This document shows positions 1 to 10,030 of a DNA stretch of 64,000 nt, piece by piece. The stretch is from the NCBI RefSeq assembly GCF_005930495.1, contig NZ_SJEX01000001.1, forward strand, positions 1 to 64,000, written 5' to 3'. The position numbers and the translations under genes are program-made. Below the pieces are notes generated by a model. That model searched no databases and was not told the DNA's origin. It saw nothing but the letters and a program-made list of their open reading frames with translations. The first letter of the stretch is position 1; each line of letters begins with the position of its first letter. The DNA is from Modestobacter excelsi. GTDB lineage: Bacteria > Actinomycetota > Actinomycetes > Mycobacteriales > Geodermatophilaceae.

Positions 1-1
1 C

Positions 2-1390
<1,389 letters not shown>

Positions 1391-1404
1391 GCAGGTCGCT
1401 CCAG

Positions 1405-1450
1405 CGACGCTTGTGCTCTGCTCACCCTGGTGAGCAGAGCACAAGCGTCG
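1405..1450. terminator. Perfect 22-bp inverted repeat between convergent genes
   Basis: Arms 1405-1426 and 1429-1450 are exact reverse complements with only CT between them. It lies between the glyS stop (1390) and the stop of the minus-strand kinase gene (1461), so a bidirectional terminator is the natural reading. No T-run follows on either strand, as is common in actinobacteria. Confidence 0.7.
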
Positions 1451-1460
1451 TCGAGGTCCC

Positions 1461-3522
1461 TCACAGCGCGGCGGTGTCGAGCACCCGGACCGTGCCGTCG
1501 CCGAGGTTGGTGACGTAGGCCCGCCGGCCGTCGGGGGTGACCGAGACGCTCGACGGGCTGTCGCCGGTCGGGATCCGGGCCGTCACCCGGCCGGTGGCGG
1601 TCTCGACGACCTCCACCAGGCCGGCCTCGACGTCGGCGGTGTACAGGTGCACGCCGTCGGGGGCGTAGGTGACGTCCTGCGGGTTGAGGCCGAGGTCGAC
1701 CGTCCGGACGACGGTGTGCGTGGCGGTGTCGATCATCGACAGCGTGTTGCTGTCGTAGTTGACGACGGAGAGCTGGCTGCCGTCCGGTGACAGCGCCAGG
1801 CTGTGCGGGGAGACCCCGACCGGGATGGTCGCCAGCAGGTCGTGGCTGGCGGTGTCGAACGCCGTCACCACCCCCGACTCGTGGTCGGCGGTGTAGAACG
1901 TGCCGCCGTCCCGGCTGAAGACCACCCAGTGCGGGTTCGGCGGGGTGGTCAGCCGGTCGACGACCTCGCCGGTGGCGGTGTCGATGACGTCCACCCGGCC
2001 CTCGTCGTGGATCGGCACGTAGAGCAGCCGGCCGTCCAGCGTGGTGGCGGGGGCGAACGGCCGCTTCCCGACCGGCACGGTCGTGCGCACCCGGTTGGTC
2101 GCGGTGTCGAGGACGACGACCTCGTTGACGGTCCTGTCGTCGGTGTAGACGGTCACGTACGCGGTGCGCCCGTCGGGGGAGAAGGTGACGAACCGCGGCG
2201 GACCGGCCTCGATCGGGATCTTCCCGGTCACCTCGTCCAACGTGGTGTCCAGGACCGTCACGACCTGCTCGCCCCGGTCGGCGATGTAGGCGTACCGCCC
2301 GTTGGGCGCCACCTGCACGTAGCCGGGTGCCGATCCCACGTCGATCGCCGCGCCGGCCGCCGGGATCGGCACGCTCGGCGACACGACCGGGGCCGTCGGC
2401 GTCGGGCTGGGAGCCGCGGACGACGACGGCGGGGTGCTGGCCGCGGCCGTCGCGCCGTCCCGGGGGTCGTCGCCCCGCGAGGTCAGCACCCAGGTGACCG
2501 CGAGGAAGACGGCCAGCACCGCCGCGACCGCGCCGGCGACCGCGAGTGCCCGCCCGCGCCCGGGCCGCCCGCCCGCCGCCCCGGCGGGACCTGCGGTGGG
2601 CGCCGCAGTCGTCCGTTCCGCGGCCCGGTCCCCGGGACGCGGGTCGGCCGGGATGACCCGGGGGGGTGGGCGGTACGGGCGGCGCCTGCGGCAGCGGCTC
2701 GGTGGGCCGCAGCGCCTCGCGGGCCGCGGCGGCCAGCTCGAGCGGCCCGGGGTACCGGTCCTCCCGGTCCTTGGCCAGCCCGCGGGCGACCACGGCGTCC
2801 AGCGCCGGCGGGATGCCCGGCACCAGCGTGCTCACCCGGGCCGGTGTCCCGTAGAGGTGGGCGTGCATCAGGGCGGGCAGGTCGTCGCCGCGGAACGGCC
2901 GGGTGTCGGTGAGGCACTCGTGCAGCAGGCAGGCCAGCGAGTAGACGTCGGCCCGCGCGTCGACCGGCAGGTTGGTGAACCGCTCCGGGGCCATGTAGTC
3001 CAGCGTCCCGACGGTCGCCCCGCTCACCGTCAGAGCCGTGCTGGTCGTGCCGATCTTGCGCGCGATGCCGAAGTCGACGACGTAGACGAAGTCGCTCGGG
3101 GTGACCAGCACGTTGGTCGGCTTGACGTCGCGGTGCACCAGACCGTCGGCGTGCGCAGCGGCGAGCGCCTCGGCGACCTGGCCGACCAGGTGGACCGCCC
3201 GCGCCGGGGGCAGCGGACCGGTCCGCTCCAGCAGCCTGCCGACGTGCTCGCCGTCGACCAGCCGCATGTCGATGAACAGCCGGCCGTCGATCTCCCCGAA
3301 GTCGTGGATCGGGATGACGTGCGGCTCGCGCAGGCGGGCGGCGACCAGCTGCTCGCGGCGGAACCGGGACAGGTACTCCGCGTCGTCGGTGTACAGGTCG
3401 GGCAGCAGCTTGAGCGCCACCAGCCGTCCGCGCCGGGTGTCACGCGCGCGGTGGACGTCGCCCATGCCGCCGCGGCCCAGCAGGTCCAGCAGCTCGTACG
3501 GCCCGAACATCCGCGGCGCCAT
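1461..3522 (-). pseudogene. Ser/Thr protein kinase with YVTN beta-propeller, frameshifted
   Basis: Receptor-type eukaryotic-like kinase. The N-terminal part (ATG 3522, GGGGAG box upstream) has the glycine loop LGRGGMGDV, Lys38, HRDVKPTN at 130-137 and DFG at 150-152. A Pro-rich linker follows, then a membrane helix (LAVAGAVAAVLAVFLAVTW) and a roughly 300-residue ectodomain of repeated VxxDTAT...VPVG units typical of YVTN/NHL propellers, as in PknD-like kinases. Kinase and propeller are in different frames: one extra base in the G7 run at 2660-2666 explains it, and removing it gives a continuous 686-residue protein. It is either a real disruption, a phase-variable tract or a sequencing error. 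It converges with glyS. Confidence 0.85.
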
Positions 3523-3743
3523 GCCGTCTCCCCGTCGTCGGCACATCCGCCGTCGCGCTGCTCCCGGCGCGGGGTCCCCGCAGCGGCCGGGCGAGCGTAG
3601 GTCGGGAGCTCCTACGGCGACCACCCCCGCGCCCGCTGACCGGGGAGCGCCACCGCTGACTGCAGTCACCCGGCTCTCCGGCGTCACCGGACCGGGACGG
3701 GGCGGGCCGGCCGACGTGAGCCCGGTCGCACAGCCGGGCCACC

Positions 3744-3749
3744 TACCCT
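3744..3749 (+). promoter_or_regulatory. -10 box of leaderless dusB
   Basis: TACCCT lies 6 nt before GTG 3756 and there is no Shine-Dalgarno sequence. This TAnnnT-N6/7-start layout is typical of actinobacterial leaderless transcripts and supports the GTG start. Confidence 0.55.
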
Positions 3750-3755
3750 GGATGC

Positions 3756-4913
3756 GTGACCAGCACCCTCGAGCGCGCGACGGCGCTGCCGCCGCTGCAG
3801 CTCGGCGGGCTGACCGTCGACCCGGCCGTCGTCCTCGCGCCGATGGCCGGCATCACCAACCCGGCGTTCCGCACGCTGTGCCGGGAGTTCGGTGCCGGTC
3901 TCTACGTCTGCGAGATGATCACGACGCGGGCACTGGTCGAGCGCAACGCCAAGACCCTGCAGATGGTCCAGGCCGCCCCCGGTGAGGCCGACGCGTTCAG
4001 CGTGCAGCTCTACGGCGTCGACCCGGCCACGGTCGGGCGCGCGGTGCAGATGCTGGTCGACGAGAACGTGGCGGGCACCCGGCCGGCGCACATCGACCTG
4101 AACTTCGGCTGCCCGGTGCCCAAGGTGACCCGCAAGGGCGGCGGGTCGGCGCTGCCGTGGCGCCGGGTGCTGTTCGGCAACATCGTGCGGGCCGCGGTCC
4201 GGGCGGCCGGCGACGTCCCGGTGACGGTGAAGACCCGCATCGGCATCGACCCCGAGCACGTCACCTACCTCGACGCCGGCCGGATCGCCCAGGACGAGGG
4301 CGCCGCCGCGATCACCCTGCACGGCCGCACCGCCGACCAGCTCTACAGCGGCACCGCCGACTGGGCGCCCATCGCGCGGCTGGTGGACACCGTCGACATC
4401 CCGGTCCTCGGCAACGGCGACCTGTGGGAGGCCGACGACGCGCTGCGGATGGTGGCGGAGACCGGCTGCGCGGGCGTCGTCGTCGGCCGGGGCTGCCTGG
4501 GCCGCCCGTGGCTGTTCGGCGACCTCGCCGCCGCCTTCGCCGGGTCCCCGCGCCGCACGCTGCCCAGCTTCCGCGAGGTGGCCGCGGTGATGCACCGGCA
4601 CGCCACCCTGCTGGCCGCCGACCAGGGCGAGCTGCACGGCTGCACCGACTTCCGCAAGCACGTCGCCTGGTACCTCAAGGGCTTCTCGGTCGGCTCGGAC
4701 GTGCGGCGGGCGCTGGCGATGGTGTCCGGGCTCGACGAGCTCGCCGAGCTGCTGGACCGGATCCCCGACCAGCCCTATCCCGAGGCCGTGCTCGGCGCCC
4801 CGCGCGGGCGCACCAGCCCGCCGCGGCCGGTCGCGCTGCCCGAGGGCTGGCTTGCCGACCGCGACGACCCACGCCCGCCGGCGGGTGCCGAGATGCTGGT
4901 GGGTGGCGGATGA
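3756..4913 (+). CDS. dusB: tRNA-dihydrouridine synthase B
   Basis: FMN- and NADPH-dependent reduction of uridine in the tRNA D-loop. The TIM barrel opens with VVLAPMAGITNPAFR. The catalytic cysteine lies in NFGCPVPKVTRKGGGSAL, and FMN phosphate-binding segments are seen in ITLHGRT and VLGNGDLW/VVGRGCLGRPW. At 385 residues it has the usual length for the actinobacterial DusB/Nifr3 family. The GTG start is chosen because of the leaderless promoter just upstream. The next gene starts 16 nt after the stop. Confidence 0.95.
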   Translation: MTSTLERATALPPLQLGGLTVDPAVVLAPMAGITNPAFRTLCREFGAGLYVCEMITTRALVERNAKTLQMVQAAPGEADAFSVQLYGVDPATVGRAVQMLVDENVAGTRPAHIDLNFGCPVPKVTRKGGGSALPWRRVLFGNIVRAAVRAAGDVPVTVKTRIGIDPEHVTYLDAGRIAQDEGAAAITLHGRTADQLYSGTADWAPIARLVDTVDIPVLGNGDLWEADDALRMVAETGCAGVVVGRGCLGRPWLFGDLAAAFAGSPRRTLPSFREVAAVMHRHATLLAADQGELHGCTDFRKHVAWYLKGFSVGSDVRRALAMVSGLDELAELLDRIPDQPYPEAVLGAPRGRTSPPRPVALPEGWLADRDDPRPPAGAEMLVGGG

Positions 4914-4929
4914 CAGCCGGAGTCGAGCC

Positions 4930-5388
4930 ATGACGCAGGGCCCGTTCCTCTACGACGACGACCCGATGCCGCTGCACACCGGCACCCCGCGGAACCGCAA
5001 CGGCACGCTGATCGCGCTGCTCAGCGCCACGGTGCTCATCGCGGTGCTGATGGTCGGCGGCATGGTGCTGTTCAAGGGCACCGCCAGCGACCAGGCCGAG
5101 GAGGTGGCCGGGGTGTTCACCAAGGCGCTTGCCGCGGACGACATCGAGACCGCCTACGGGCTGATCTGCGACTCCGAGCGCGGCCGGATCACCCCCGACC
5201 AGCTCGCGGGTGACTACCTGCACCCCGGCACGCCGACCGTCACCGGCTCCCGCGGGGAGCGCATCGACGACGAGCCGGTGCGCTACGTCCAGGTCCGCTG
5301 GGACGACGGCGGGAGCACCACGACGACCGAGCTCACCGTCGTCCCCGAGGGCGGCACCAAGGTCTGTGGCACCACCGCCGGGGGCTGA
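4930..5388 (+). CDS. Single-pass membrane protein, DUF4878-like ectodomain
   Basis: Short cytoplasmic tail, one membrane helix at about residues 26-48 (TLIALLSATVLIAVLMVGGMVL), then about 100 outside residues starting with DQAEEVAGVFTKALAADDIETAYGLIC. That pattern resembles the small NTF2-like/DUF4878 lipid- or envelope-associated proteins of actinobacteria. Two cysteines (in GLICDSE and VCGTTAGG) could form a disulfide. It probably shares the dusB transcript. No function can be assigned; membership in the family is from overall look only. Confidence 0.75.
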   Translation: MTQGPFLYDDDPMPLHTGTPRNRNGTLIALLSATVLIAVLMVGGMVLFKGTASDQAEEVAGVFTKALAADDIETAYGLICDSERGRITPDQLAGDYLHPGTPTVTGSRGERIDDEPVRYVQVRWDDGGSTTTTELTVVPEGGTKVCGTTAGG

Positions 5389-5445
5389 CGGCTCGCCGTC
5401 CCCAGGGGCCACACCGGCGTCGGTGCCGCGTGGTACCCATGACGC

Positions 5446-6075
5446 GTGGCAGTGGGGGCGGGGCGGTTGGTCGTCCGGGTGATCGGGGCAGCGGTGGCCG
5501 CGGTGCTGCTGATGACCGTCGCCACGGCACTGGCCATCTGGTGGACGGCGCGGCAGGACTCCCGGCCCTCCTCCGACGCGATCGTGGTGCTCGGGTCGGC
5601 GCAGTACAACGGCGTCCCGTCGTCGATCTTCGAAGCCCGGCTCGAGCACGCGTTGGACCTCTACGAGGACGGCGTCGCGCCGGTGATCGTCACCGTCGGC
5701 GGCAAGGCGACCGGTGACCAGTTCTCCGAGGCCGAGGCGGGCCGTGAGTACCTGGCCGACGCCGACGTGCCCGAGGACGCACTGCTGGCGGTGCAGGAGG
5801 GCGCGGACACCCTGGAGAGCATGCGGGCGGTCGCGACGCAGTTCGACGACCGGGGCTGGGACACCGCCGTCCTGGTCACCGACCCCTGGCACGCGATGCG
5901 CGCGGAGCGGATGGCCGAGGACGCCGGCATGGACGCCAGCAGCTCGCCGACCCGGCAGGGCCCCGCGGTGCAGACGCGCACCACACAGTTCAGGTACATC
6001 CTGCGGGAGACGGCTGCCTACCTGCTCTACCGCGGAACCGGCGAGAGCGTCGCCGGCGCCCCGGGCATCGGCTGA
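5446..6075 (+). CDS. YdcF/SanA-like DUF218 membrane protein
   Basis: Membrane helix near the N terminus (VIGAAVAAVLLMTVATALAIWW), then a Rossmann-like DUF218 domain: DAIVVLGSAQYNGVPS, VTVGGKA, ADTLESMRAVA and VTDPWHAMRAERMAEDAG are its usual blocks. SanA/YdcF proteins are linked to envelope polysaccharide metabolism or vancomycin tolerance, with no firmly known reaction. The GTG at 5446 has no Shine-Dalgarno sequence; TACCCAT ends 5 nt before it, so the message may be leaderless. Confidence 0.85.
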   Translation: MAVGAGRLVVRVIGAAVAAVLLMTVATALAIWWTARQDSRPSSDAIVVLGSAQYNGVPSSIFEARLEHALDLYEDGVAPVIVTVGGKATGDQFSEAEAGREYLADADVPEDALLAVQEGADTLESMRAVATQFDDRGWDTAVLVTDPWHAMRAERMAEDAGMDASSSPTRQGPAVQTRTTQFRYILRETAAYLLYRGTGESVAGAPGIG

Positions 6076-6092
6076 GGCTGAGGAAGGACATC

Positions 6093-6572
6093 GTGCTGGA
6101 GCTGGGCAAGAGCGGGTCGCAGGGCACCGGGAAGGGCACCATCCCGGTGCTCTCCGACGGTGCCGTCGTGGCCACGTTGCACGCCTCGAACTGGAAGGAG
6201 GCGGCCACGGCCGAGGTGGGGGAGCGGTCGTGGGTGTTCCGTCGCCGGGGTGGGCGCGAGCTGACCGGCCGGTGGGCGGCCGACCCTGAGGACGCCGTCC
6301 GGCTGCGGGCGCGGCAGACGTCCTCCTGGCGGGGCACCTGGACGATGGAGCTGGACGGCGTCGCCGTCACCGTCACGTGGGCCTCCCGCTGGAAGGGCAC
6401 CCACAGCTACGTCGTCGACGGCCGGCAGGTGGCCGAGAGCGGCAGACGGTCCACGCGGCCGACGCTGACCACCGATCCGGGGCTCCCGCTCGACCACGCC
6501 GTCTTCATGCTGTGGGTCGAGCTCGTCCTCGGTCGGCGCTCGGCCACGGCTGCGGCTGCGGCGGCGGTCTGA
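6093..6572 (+). CDS. Conserved hypothetical protein upstream of dnaG
   Basis: A 159-residue soluble protein with many beta-strand-like stretches rich in Trp and Thr (SSWRGTWTMELDGVAVTVTWASRWKG, broken here only by eye). No catalytic motif recognised. The GTG start has a strong GAGGAAGGA box 5 nt upstream. Its TGA shares one base with the dnaG ATG, so the two are translationally coupled. The Ala-rich tail is low complexity. Confidence 0.7.
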   Translation: MLELGKSGSQGTGKGTIPVLSDGAVVATLHASNWKEAATAEVGERSWVFRRRGGRELTGRWAADPEDAVRLRARQTSSWRGTWTMELDGVAVTVTWASRWKGTHSYVVDGRQVAESGRRSTRPTLTTDPGLPLDHAVFMLWVELVLGRRSATAAAAAAV

Positions 6573-8947
6573 TGGCCGGGCGGGGACGCATCAGGGCCGC
6601 GGACATCGCGCTGGTCCGCGAGCGGTCCAAGATCGACGAGATCATCGGCGAGCACCTGCAGCTCAAGCGCGCCGGCGGCGGCAGCCTCAAGGGGCTGTGC
6701 CCGTTCCACGACGAGAAGTCGCCGTCGTTCAACGTCACCCCCTCGCGGAACCTGTTCCACTGCCTCGCGGGCGAGACGGGGGTGCTCACGGAGGACGGGA
6801 CCGTCCCGATCCGTGAGCTCGCCGGCAAGACGGTGCGGGTGCTCAACGGGGACGGCGGCTGGGTCGAGGCGCCCTTCCGCAGCTACGGCGTCCAGCGCCT
6901 GATGCGCATGACGCTGACCCGCAACGGACGGACCAAGGTCGTCCACGCGACGGACGAGCACCGCTGGTTCGTCCCGTCCGGGGCCCTCCGCCAGCACCGC
7001 CGGGAGAAGCTGACCAAGGACCTCCAGCCCGGCGACCGGCTATGCCACTCGCTCGTGCCGACCCGAGAGCTCGTCTCGGCTGGTGTGAGCCCGGCCGCCG
7101 ACACCGCCGGCGCTCACGTCCCGGCGCCCGTCGCTGGCGACCTCGACTGGGTCGTCCAGTCGGTGGAGTGGAGCGACCGGGTCGAGGAGGTCTTTTGCGC
7201 GGAGGTCCCGGGGACCCACGCCTTCACGCTCGAGGACAACCTGCTGACCGGCAATTGCTTCGGTTGCGGGGAAGGCGGCGACGTCATCGCCTTCATCCAG
7301 AAGATCGACCACCTGTCCTTCACCGAGGCGGTCGAGCTGCTCGCCGGCCGCACCGGGGTGCAGCTCCAGTACGAGGACGACGGCGGCCGCGGCACCGCCG
7401 GGCCGAACCGTGCGCAGGCCGGGCAGCGGGCCCGGCTGGTCGCGGCCAACACCGCCGCCGCGGAGTTCTACGCCGCCCAGCTGATGACCCCGGACGCCGC
7501 GCCGGCGCGCACGTTCCTCGCCGAGCGTGGCTTCGACCGCCAGGTGGCGCTGGACTTCGGCTGCGGCTACGCCCCCGGCGGTTGGGACACCCTGACCCGG
7601 CACCTGCGCGGGCTCGGCTACACCCAGGAGGAACTGGTCACCGGCGGGTTGGCGAAGGAGTCCTCCCGGGGCACCCTCATCGACCGGTTCCACCGCCGGC
7701 TGATGTGGCCGATCCGCGACCTGACCGGCGACGTCATCGGGTTCGGCGCCCGCAAGCTGATGGACGACGACCAGGGCCCGAAGTACCTGAACACCCCCGA
7801 GACGCCGCTGTACAAGAAGAGCACCGTCCTCTACGGCGTGGAGCGGGCCAAGCGGGACATCGCCCGCAGCCACCAGGCCGTCGTCGTCGAGGGCTACACC
7901 GACGTGATGGCCTGCCACGTCGCCGGCGTGACCACCGCGGTCGCCTCCTGCGGGACCGCGTTCGGCGCCGAGCACATCAACGTGCTGCGCCGGCTGCTGA
8001 TGGACCAGGACGAGTTCCGCGGTGAGGTGATCTACACCTTCGACGGTGACGCGGCCGGTCAGGCGGCGGCGATGAAGTCCTTCAAGGAGGATCAGCGCTT
8101 CGTCGCGCAGACCTTCGTGGCGGTCGAGCAGGACGGGCGCGACCCCTGCGAGCTGCGCCAGGCGCACGGCGACGCCGCCGTGCGCGACCTGATCGCCCGG
8201 CGGACCCCGCTGATCGAGTTCGTGCTGCGGACGACGCTCGACGGCTACGACCTGGACACCGTCGAGGGCCGGGTCGCCGCCCTGGACAAGACCGCCCCGC
8301 TGCTGGCGCAGATCAAGGACCACGCGCTCCGCCCCGCCTACGCCCGCCGGTTGGCCGGCCTGCTCGGCCTGCCCGACGAGGCCGACGTCGTCGCCAAGGT
8401 GCGCCAGCTCTCCGGCGAGGGCGGGCAGGAACGGCCGCGCTCCCGCCCGCGGACGCCGCAGCGCTCGCCGGAGGACGCCGCGCTCGAGGTCGAGCGCGAG
8501 GCCGTCAAGGCAGCGCTGCAGTGCCCGGAGATCGCCGGACCGGACTTCGACGCCGTCGCGCCGAGCTCGTACACCGACCCGGACTACGCCGCGGTGGCGG
8601 CCGCGGTCGCCGGAGCCGGGGGAGCGGCTGGCGCGACGACGTCCGGGCCGGCGTGGCTGGAGGAGGTCTCCGCGCACGTCGACCGGGACTCGGCGAAGGC
8701 GATGCTGACCGCGCTGGCGGTGGAGCCGATGCACAGCGTCGGGGAGAACGACCCCGGCTACGTCAACGCGCTGATGGCCCGGCTGCAGCTGATGGCGACC
8801 GACCGTGAGGTGGTGGCGGTGAAGGGCAAGCTGCAGCGCACCAACCCGGTCGAGGCCCAGGACGAGTACATGAAGGCCTTCAAGAAGCTCATCGACCTGG
8901 AGCAGCTGGCCCGGTCGTTGCGCGCCCGGGCGGCGGGTGGGCTGTGA
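6572..8947 (+). CDS. dnaG: DNA primase containing a mini-intein
   Basis: Synthesises RNA primers at the replication fork. The precursor is 791 residues; removing the 165-residue intein (64-228) leaves 626, normal for DnaG. The zinc-binding domain ligands are Cys43, His46, then Cys229 and Cys232 after the intein (CFGCGEGGD). The RNA polymerase/Toprim core shows EGYTDVM, FDGDAAGQAA and CGTAFGAEH. The C-terminal helical region ends near LEQLARSLRARAAGGL. The ATG overlaps the upstream stop by one base, and the next gene starts within the dnaG stop (GTGA). Splicing must occur to restore the zinc site, since the intein separates its two halves. Confidence 0.95.
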   Translation: MAGRGRIRAADIALVRERSKIDEIIGEHLQLKRAGGGSLKGLCPFHDEKSPSFNVTPSRNLFHCLAGETGVLTEDGTVPIRELAGKTVRVLNGDGGWVEAPFRSYGVQRLMRMTLTRNGRTKVVHATDEHRWFVPSGALRQHRREKLTKDLQPGDRLCHSLVPTRELVSAGVSPAADTAGAHVPAPVAGDLDWVVQSVEWSDRVEEVFCAEVPGTHAFTLEDNLLTGNCFGCGEGGDVIAFIQKIDHLSFTEAVELLAGRTGVQLQYEDDGGRGTAGPNRAQAGQRARLVAANTAAAEFYAAQLMTPDAAPARTFLAERGFDRQVALDFGCGYAPGGWDTLTRHLRGLGYTQEELVTGGLAKESSRGTLIDRFHRRLMWPIRDLTGDVIGFGARKLMDDDQGPKYLNTPETPLYKKSTVLYGVERAKRDIARSHQAVVVEGYTDVMACHVAGVTTAVASCGTAFGAEHINVLRRLLMDQDEFRGEVIYTFDGDAAGQAAAMKSFKEDQRFVAQTFVAVEQDGRDPCELRQAHGDAAVRDLIARRTPLIEFVLRTTLDGYDLDTVEGRVAALDKTAPLLAQIKDHALRPAYARRLAGLLGLPDEADVVAKVRQLSGEGGQERPRSRPRTPQRSPEDAALEVEREAVKAALQCPEIAGPDFDAVAPSSYTDPDYAAVAAAVAGAGGAAGATTSGPAWLEEVSAHVDRDSAKAMLTALAVEPMHSVGENDPGYVNALMARLQLMATDREVVAVKGKLQRTNPVEAQDEYMKAFKKLIDLEQLARSLRARAAGGL
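6761..7255 (+). other. Mini-intein inside DnaG zinc-binding domain
   Basis: In-frame 165-residue insertion between NLFH and CFGCGEGGD. Block A begins with Cys1 (CLAGETGVLT), block B is ATDEHRWF (TxxH), block F is VEEVFCAEVPGTHAFTL and block G ends NLLTGN before Cys+1. The penultimate residue is Gly rather than the usual His. There is no room for a LAGLIDADG or HNH homing endonuclease, so this is a splicing-only element. The family call follows from the ordered blocks and from the perfect restoration of DnaG on removal. Confidence 0.92.
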
Positions 8948-9516
8948 GCCTGGTCGAGCGGGTCCGTTCCCGGTTCGCCCGGCCGCCGGAGGCGGTCCGG
9001 GCGGTCGTCGCGACCAACGTCGACGAGCGGGTGCTCGCCTGGGGGGAGCGGGTCGACGGCGGCTGGACCGTGGCGACGTCGCGAGGGCTGCGCGTCGTCC
9101 CGGCCGAGCTGGACCTTAGCGCTGCTGCCGAGGTGCCGGTGCTGCCGTGGCACCAGATCGGCACCGCCCGCTGGAGCGCCGCCGGCAGCGGCGGCACGTT
9201 CACCGTGACGCCGTTGACCGAGGTCGAGCCGGGAGTCCAGGCGCGGCTGGCGCCGCAGCGGCACGTGCTGCGCGGGGCCGGAGAGCTCCCGGCGGTGCTG
9301 AAGAAGCGGGTGGACCTGACGGTGGTCACCAGCCAGCGGCACCCGCTGCCCACCGGGGGAGCGGTGCTGCTGGTGGCGCGGCGGGTGCCCGGCCAGGCGG
9401 CCCGGGAGTGGACCGTCGTGTTCGACGACGACGTGGATCGCGACGACCCGGTCGCCCGCGCGGTCGCGCGGGAGCGGCTGGCCGCGGCGGTCGCCGCCGA
9501 CGACCCCACCCGCTGA
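8944..9516 (+). CDS. Conserved hypothetical protein coupled to dnaG
   Basis: A 190-residue soluble protein. It starts at GTG in the GTGA overlap with the dnaG stop, so it is co-translated with primase. Features seen are an N-terminal basic stretch (VERVRSRFARPPEAVR) and a beta-rich centre (VLAWGERVDGGWTVATSRG), then a basic KKRVDLTVV segment. Similar proteins sit beside dnaG in other actinobacteria, as far as I recall; no reaction is known to me. Confidence 0.8.
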   Translation: MSLVERVRSRFARPPEAVRAVVATNVDERVLAWGERVDGGWTVATSRGLRVVPAELDLSAAAEVPVLPWHQIGTARWSAAGSGGTFTVTPLTEVEPGVQARLAPQRHVLRGAGELPAVLKKRVDLTVVTSQRHPLPTGGAVLLVARRVPGQAAREWTVVFDDDVDRDDPVARAVARERLAAAVAADDPTR

Positions 9517-9533
9517 GCGGGCGGGGTCGGTCC

Positions 9534-9746
9534 TCAGCGGCTGCCGGTCTCGTTCCCGATGCGGTTCTTCACCGAGCTGACGGCGGCGTCGGCCCGGGCC
9601 TGGGCCATGCCGGCGGCGCTCTGCAGGCGCGGGTCGTCCTTGGCGTGCTGGTAGGCGCGGCGGATTTGCTCGTAGCGCTCGCGGCCGGCCCGGGCGCCGA
9701 GGACGTAACCGGCGCCGAAGCCGGCGATGAAGGACAGCTTGGCCAC
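9534..9746 (-). CDS. Small YtxH-like protein
   Basis: A 70-residue protein beginning MAKLSFIAGFGAGYVLGARAG, a short glycine-rich hydrophobic helix followed by a charged amphipathic region (RERYEQIRRAYQHAKDDPR). This layout is typical of YtxH-like membrane-associated general stress proteins. GTG start with AGGAGGT five nt upstream. It converges with the gene ending at 9516. Confidence 0.8.
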   Translation of the reverse strand: MAKLSFIAGFGAGYVLGARAGRERYEQIRRAYQHAKDDPRLQSAAGMAQARADAAVSSVKNRIGNETGSR

Positions 9747-9878
9747 GAGGGACCTCCTGGGTTCGGGGAGATGATCACGCTACCGGCCGGAGCCGGATCC
9801 GACGCGCTGAGAGCCCCCCACCGGGCGCTCTCCGGTGGTGGGGTAACCTCTACGAGCGCGTGGGCCACGGCCCGCCGA

Positions 9879-9951
9879 TCCCCCGTAGCTCAATTGGCAG
9901 AGCATGCGACTGTTAATCGCAGGGTTATAGGTTCAAGTCCTATCGGGGGAG
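9879..9951 (+). tRNA. tRNA-Asn (GUU)
   Basis: 73-nt cloverleaf: acceptor TCCCCCG/CGGGGGA with discriminator G9951, D stem GCTC/GAGC, anticodon stem TGCGA/TCGCA with loop CTGTTAA (anticodon GTT), T stem ATAGG/CCTAT with loop TTCAAGT. CCA is not encoded. Its 3' half is the attachment site of the island to the right. Confidence 0.97.
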
Positions 9952-9952
9952 C
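9915..9952 (+). repeat. Left attachment-site copy (tRNA-Asn 3' half)
   Basis: 38 nt running from the 3' side of the anticodon loop to one base past the discriminator. It recurs at 26834-26871 with three mismatches in the same orientation. A tyrosine recombinase gene starts 79 nt downstream, the classic arrangement of tRNA-integrating elements. Confidence 0.8.
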
Positions 9953-9999
9953 TCTGACCAGGGCTTATAGCTTCGGAGCTTCGAACCAGGCATCATCAA

Positions 10000-10018
10000 C
10001 TCATCGGAAACCGATGAG
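10000..10018 (+). promoter_or_regulatory. Hairpin overlapping recombinase ribosome site
   Basis: CTCATCGG (10000-10007) and CCGATGAG (10011-10018) form a perfect 8-bp stem with an AAA loop. The 3' arm enters the GAGGGG Shine-Dalgarno of the recombinase (ATG 10031), so folding would partly hide the ribosome site. Confidence 0.4.
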
Positions 10019-10030
10019 GGGCGGTGCCGC

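Noticed and set aside
6761-7255. DnaG insertion as a sequencing or assembly artefact
   Set aside because: The insertion keeps the frame, has all splicing blocks in order and restores DnaG exactly when removed.
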